Of a stretch of DNA of 64,000 nucleotides, positions 61,824 to 64,000 are shown piece by piece. Origin of the DNA: Pseudooctadecabacter jejudonensis (GTDB lineage Bacteria; Pseudomonadota; Alphaproteobacteria; Rhodobacterales; Rhodobacteraceae). The DNA is taken from the NCBI RefSeq assembly GCF_900172275.1, contig NZ_FWFT01000006.1:156734-220733 (forward strand), given 5' to 3'. Position numbers and translations under genes: made by a program. Under the pieces are notes generated by a model that worked only from the letters and a program-made list of their open reading frames with translations, was not told the DNA's origin and searched no databases. How positions within the stretch are numbered: the stretch's first letter is position 1; every line of letters starts with the position of its first letter.

Positions 61824-63629
61824 ATGACACAGAAAACCCCGATTGATCCGGATGCCATTGTTGATCAGCTTTATGACATCGCGTTGGACACGGATTCACT
61901 GTTGCCGTTTATGGAGGCGTGGAATGCGGCGGGTCTGGATGCGCAGGATGTGCGTCAGACGGTGGAGCATATCGACCAATTCGACACGGCCTATCAGGCG
62001 CACCTGACCCGGGCAGAAACTTTTTTGCGCCGTGACGCAACGCGGGGGGCGGGGCCGGATTTTGCCGCGATGCTGTCGCGGTTTCACGGGTTGGCTGCGT
62101 TTATTGTGGATGCCACGCGGTCGGTGGCTGCGACCAACGACGGGGCGCGCCATGGGTTCAGCCTTGAGGCCGGGCAGGACCTGAGCACCTTGGATCTGCC
62201 AGCTGAGGCTGTGGCGCGCCTGCGCGACGGGATTGATGCGGTGCTGGCCTCCCCTCAGCAGGGCGACAAGCTGTTGAAGATCACCTTGTCCGGGGCCACG
62301 GGCACCTTGCTGTTTCAACTGCACCGATTGGCGGTCGCCTCCGATCTGGCCGCGCCCCATGTGTTGGTGGTGACCACGCATTTTCATTGGCAGGACGGGC
62401 TGGGCCAAACCTTGGAGGAGGTGTTCGGCCTGACGCCCGCAGAACAGGGCATCGTGCGGGCGCTGGTTGAGGGGCAGAACGCCAAGACGATTTCGGCCAA
62501 TCGCGGCACCTCTGAGGGGACGGTGCGGGGCCAGATCAAGACCGTGCTGGCCAAGATGAGCGCGCGGTCCCAATCAGAGGTCATTCGTCTGGTCTTGTCC
62601 TTGCGTGATTTCACGGCGCCCAAAACGCCCAAAGACGGCCCCCCCGCATTGTCCACGGCCCCCACGGGCGGCACCTGGTTGCAGGCAGAGGTGTGGAAGC
62701 CGTTCAAGACCGTGACACTGCCCGACGGGCGGCGGATGGATTACCATGACATGGGCCCCGTGACGGGCGCGCCCATTCTTTATACTCATATGGGGTATTG
62801 CATGGCCCGCTGGGCCGAACCGATGATCAAGCTGTGTTTTCAGCTGGGGCTGCGCGTGATTGTGCCCATTCGGGCGGGCTATGGTCAGTCGGACAACATG
62901 GACCCCAAGGGGGATGTGTTGGCCAGCACGCGGGACGACACGCTTTTCTTGCTGCGCTATCTGGGGATTGCGCGGCTGCCCTACGTCACTCAAGGGGGCG
63001 ATTTCCTCTTCGGCATCGACATGGCGGCCCACCATCCTGAGGTGGTGTCGGAATTGGGGGGCATTTGTGCGCGGCCCAGCCTGTCGGGGGATCGGCATTA
63101 TTCCACCATGGGCAAATGGCACCGGTTTTTCTTGTCCACGGGCAAACACGCGCCGCATCTGTTGAAATTCACCGTGAAGGCCGCTGTCACCATGTGCAAA
63201 CGCATCGGCGTGACAGAGATGTTCATCCATATGAACAAAGGATCCAAATCTGACATGTCCTTGCTTGAGGATCCGCACATCCATGCGGTGATGATCTACA
63301 ACGCCGAACTTGCCGCGTCCAAGTCCACCGATATCTCGCAGGCCTTCACGATGGAGGTCATGGCGTCGGAAAAGCCGTGGGATGATCTGATGGAGAGGGC
63401 AAAGGACACGCCCACATGGCTGATCAATGGGGCCGATGATCCGTCGACCGATCTGGCAGCGGTGGCCGAATACAAGGAGCTCTACCCCTGGCTTGAGATC
63501 GACGTGATCCCGGACGGCGGGCAGATGATGATGTTCAAACACTACGACACGATCATTCCGCGTCTGGCGGCGGCGGCCAAACGGGCGCAGACACCGCTTG
63601 ATCACGCCGCGCGCGGGGCAGGGGGCTGA
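61824..63629 (+). CDS. LuxR-type HTH / alpha-beta hydrolase fusion
   Basis: 601 residues in three parts. 1-195: soluble, PAS-like region of unknown ligand. 200-262: LuxR-type HTH (FGLTPAEQGIVRALVEGQNAKTISANRGTSEGTVRGQIKTVLAKM in parts). 296-595: alpha/beta-hydrolase fold (HMGYCMARW oxyanion-like, PIRAGYGQSDNMD, DDPSTDL, H573 in MMFKHYDT). The nucleophile elbow reads QGGDFLFG (390-397) with Asp393 where esterases have Ser, as in epoxide hydrolases and dehalogenases. It could sense or destroy a small molecule and regulate genes in the same chain. No neighbour explains its target. CAAG-rich promoter region precedes it. Confidence 0.82.
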   Translation: MTQKTPIDPDAIVDQLYDIALDTDSLLPFMEAWNAAGLDAQDVRQTVEHIDQFDTAYQAHLTRAETFLRRDATRGAGPDFAAMLSRFHGLAAFIVDATRSVAATNDGARHGFSLEAGQDLSTLDLPAEAVARLRDGIDAVLASPQQGDKLLKITLSGATGTLLFQLHRLAVASDLAAPHVLVVTTHFHWQDGLGQTLEEVFGLTPAEQGIVRALVEGQNAKTISANRGTSEGTVRGQIKTVLAKMSARSQSEVIRLVLSLRDFTAPKTPKDGPPALSTAPTGGTWLQAEVWKPFKTVTLPDGRRMDYHDMGPVTGAPILYTHMGYCMARWAEPMIKLCFQLGLRVIVPIRAGYGQSDNMDPKGDVLASTRDDTLFLLRYLGIARLPYVTQGGDFLFGIDMAAHHPEVVSELGGICARPSLSGDRHYSTMGKWHRFFLSTGKHAPHLLKFTVKAAVTMCKRIGVTEMFIHMNKGSKSDMSLLEDPHIHAVMIYNAELAASKSTDISQAFTMEVMASEKPWDDLMERAKDTPTWLINGADDPSTDLAAVAEYKELYPWLEIDVIPDGGQMMMFKHYDTIIPRLAAAAKRAQTPLDHAARGAGG

Positions 63630-63884
63630 GCCATATCAGCGGCACATGACAGACAGGGTGTTCAGGAGGGCCCGGCGCGGGAGATTCCCTGCCGCAAGGG
63701 AAGCCACGACCGATTCAGCCCATTTCGGACAGCATCCCCCGTGAGTCTGCGGGTTTATCCACAAAAATAGGGGGAATGTGCGTATATCTTGCGGTGTGAT
63801 GCAGGGCAGGGGAGGGCAAAACCGCCGAAAAACCCATGAAAAACGGGTGTTCCAAAAGAAATGCAAAAATCTTGAAAAAAGGGG
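63630..63884. other. intergenic region before the rRNA-type promoter
   Basis: Holds a DnaA box and A-rich stretches (AAAAATAGGGGG; AAAAGAAATGCAAAAATCTTGAAAAAA) just before the promoter, which could act as an UP element. No gene is seen. Confidence 0.45.
63755..63763 (+). promoter_or_regulatory. perfect DnaA box
   Basis: TTATCCACA, the consensus DnaA 9-mer, 121 bp before the rRNA-type -35. A single copy; no cluster of boxes or DUE, so not an origin by itself. Confidence 0.45.
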
Positions 63885-63913
63885 TTGCGGGTGTTTGTTA
63901 GTAACCGTAGAAC
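63885..63913 (+). promoter_or_regulatory. probable rRNA operon promoter
   Basis: TTGCGG (63885-63890), 17-bp spacer, TAGAAC (63908-63913), followed by CCCCCCTCACCGGCGGCG, which resembles the start of rrn leaders in other roseobacters (from memory). A-rich sequence upstream. The 16S gene itself would lie past the window end. Confidence 0.55.
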
Positions 63914-64000
63914 CCCCCTCACCGGCGGCGCTGAGAGGCGCGGACGGGGCGCCAGACGGGTCGGACGGAGCGGAAACGCAGCCAGACGGAGACGAGGCGG
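63914..64000 (+). other. probable rRNA operon leader (partial)
   Basis: GC-rich, with repeated GACGG/GGACGG words (for example GCGCGGACGGGGCGCCAGACG). It has no reading frame and continues beyond the window. Called by position after the promoter; the 16S gene is not visible. Confidence 0.45.

Noticed and set aside
63755..63763. Chromosome origin suggested by the DnaA box
   Set aside because: Only one box, no AT-rich unwinding region and no dnaA, parAB, hemE or gid genes nearby.
63636..63866. A 76-residue minus-strand frame before the rRNA promoter
   Set aside because: No ribosome binding site, odd composition, and it covers the DnaA box and A-rich promoter elements.

Overview
This window is a 64 kb piece of a chromosome from an alphaproteobacterium of the order Rhodobacterales, most likely the roseobacter group. 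The reasons are: the 3' end of a gene transfer agent (GTA) cluster next to cysE, pyruvate dehydrogenase E1 beta and E2 that both start with a lipoyl domain, a bacterial NDUFA12 homologue beside an MlaD homologue and aat, a DUF2312 protein, a 2-oxoacid-type TRAP transporter, many LivFGMHK-like genes, and GC-rich, densely packed coding. The genus cannot be fixed from the sequence alone. I see no prophage, insertion sequence, CRISPR array or plasmid gene apart from the tail end of the GTA cluster.

Layout. 1-2.1 kb: last GTA gene (truncated by the window edge), a small GTA-flanking gene and cysE. 2.3-10.6 kb: central carbon metabolism (pdhCBA, class I fructose-bisphosphate aldolase, pgk), an FtsB-like gene and two cyclophilins. 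10.7-16.5 kb: SelO, a GNAT acetyltransferase, nucleoside hydrolase, a secreted alpha/beta hydrolase and a Rieske oxygenase. 16.8-21.3 kb: two small secreted EF-hand proteins and the ilvI...ilvN locus, preceded by a leader-peptide attenuator. 21.4-23.5 kb: phoX behind a six-half-site Pho-box array. 23.6-30.6 kb: a NarL-type two-component system divergent from a TakP-like TRAP transporter with unusually large permeases. 30.7-39.6 kb: a photolyase-like protein with inverted domain order, clpP-clpX, a RidA protein, NDUFA12-MlaD-DUF2155, aat, a methyltransferase and accBC.

39.8-53.3 kb is the most interesting part. Acetyl-CoA synthetase, a five-gene LivFGMHK-like ABC importer, a short-chain fatty acyl regulator (ScfR family), a receiver-only response regulator, a small membrane protein, an SLC5-STAC-histidine kinase (CrbS/CbrA type) and an orphan FliM-like protein lie next to each other. 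I read this as a candidate module for sensing, importing and activating acetate or a related short carboxylate. It carries an ScfR-type operator and four exact GTATGG repeats every 11 bp upstream of acs.

53.4-64 kb: a DUF442-type phosphatase, a crotonase/FadB-like protein missing its NAD-binding domain, DUF2312, PhzF, tRNA-Thr(UGU), a YHYH protein, patatin, LysE-type exporter, a LuxR-HTH/alpha-beta-hydrolase fusion, and finally what looks like the promoter and leader of an rRNA operon whose 16S gene lies beyond the window.

Several families of intergenic palindromes recur (twin hairpins separated by 4 nt, and TTCCGGAA-centred palindromes), mostly at gene 3' ends. CG-centred palindromes upstream of pdhA, the aldolase and the TRAP locus suggest one LacI-type regulator for these carbon-metabolism genes; this is an inference.
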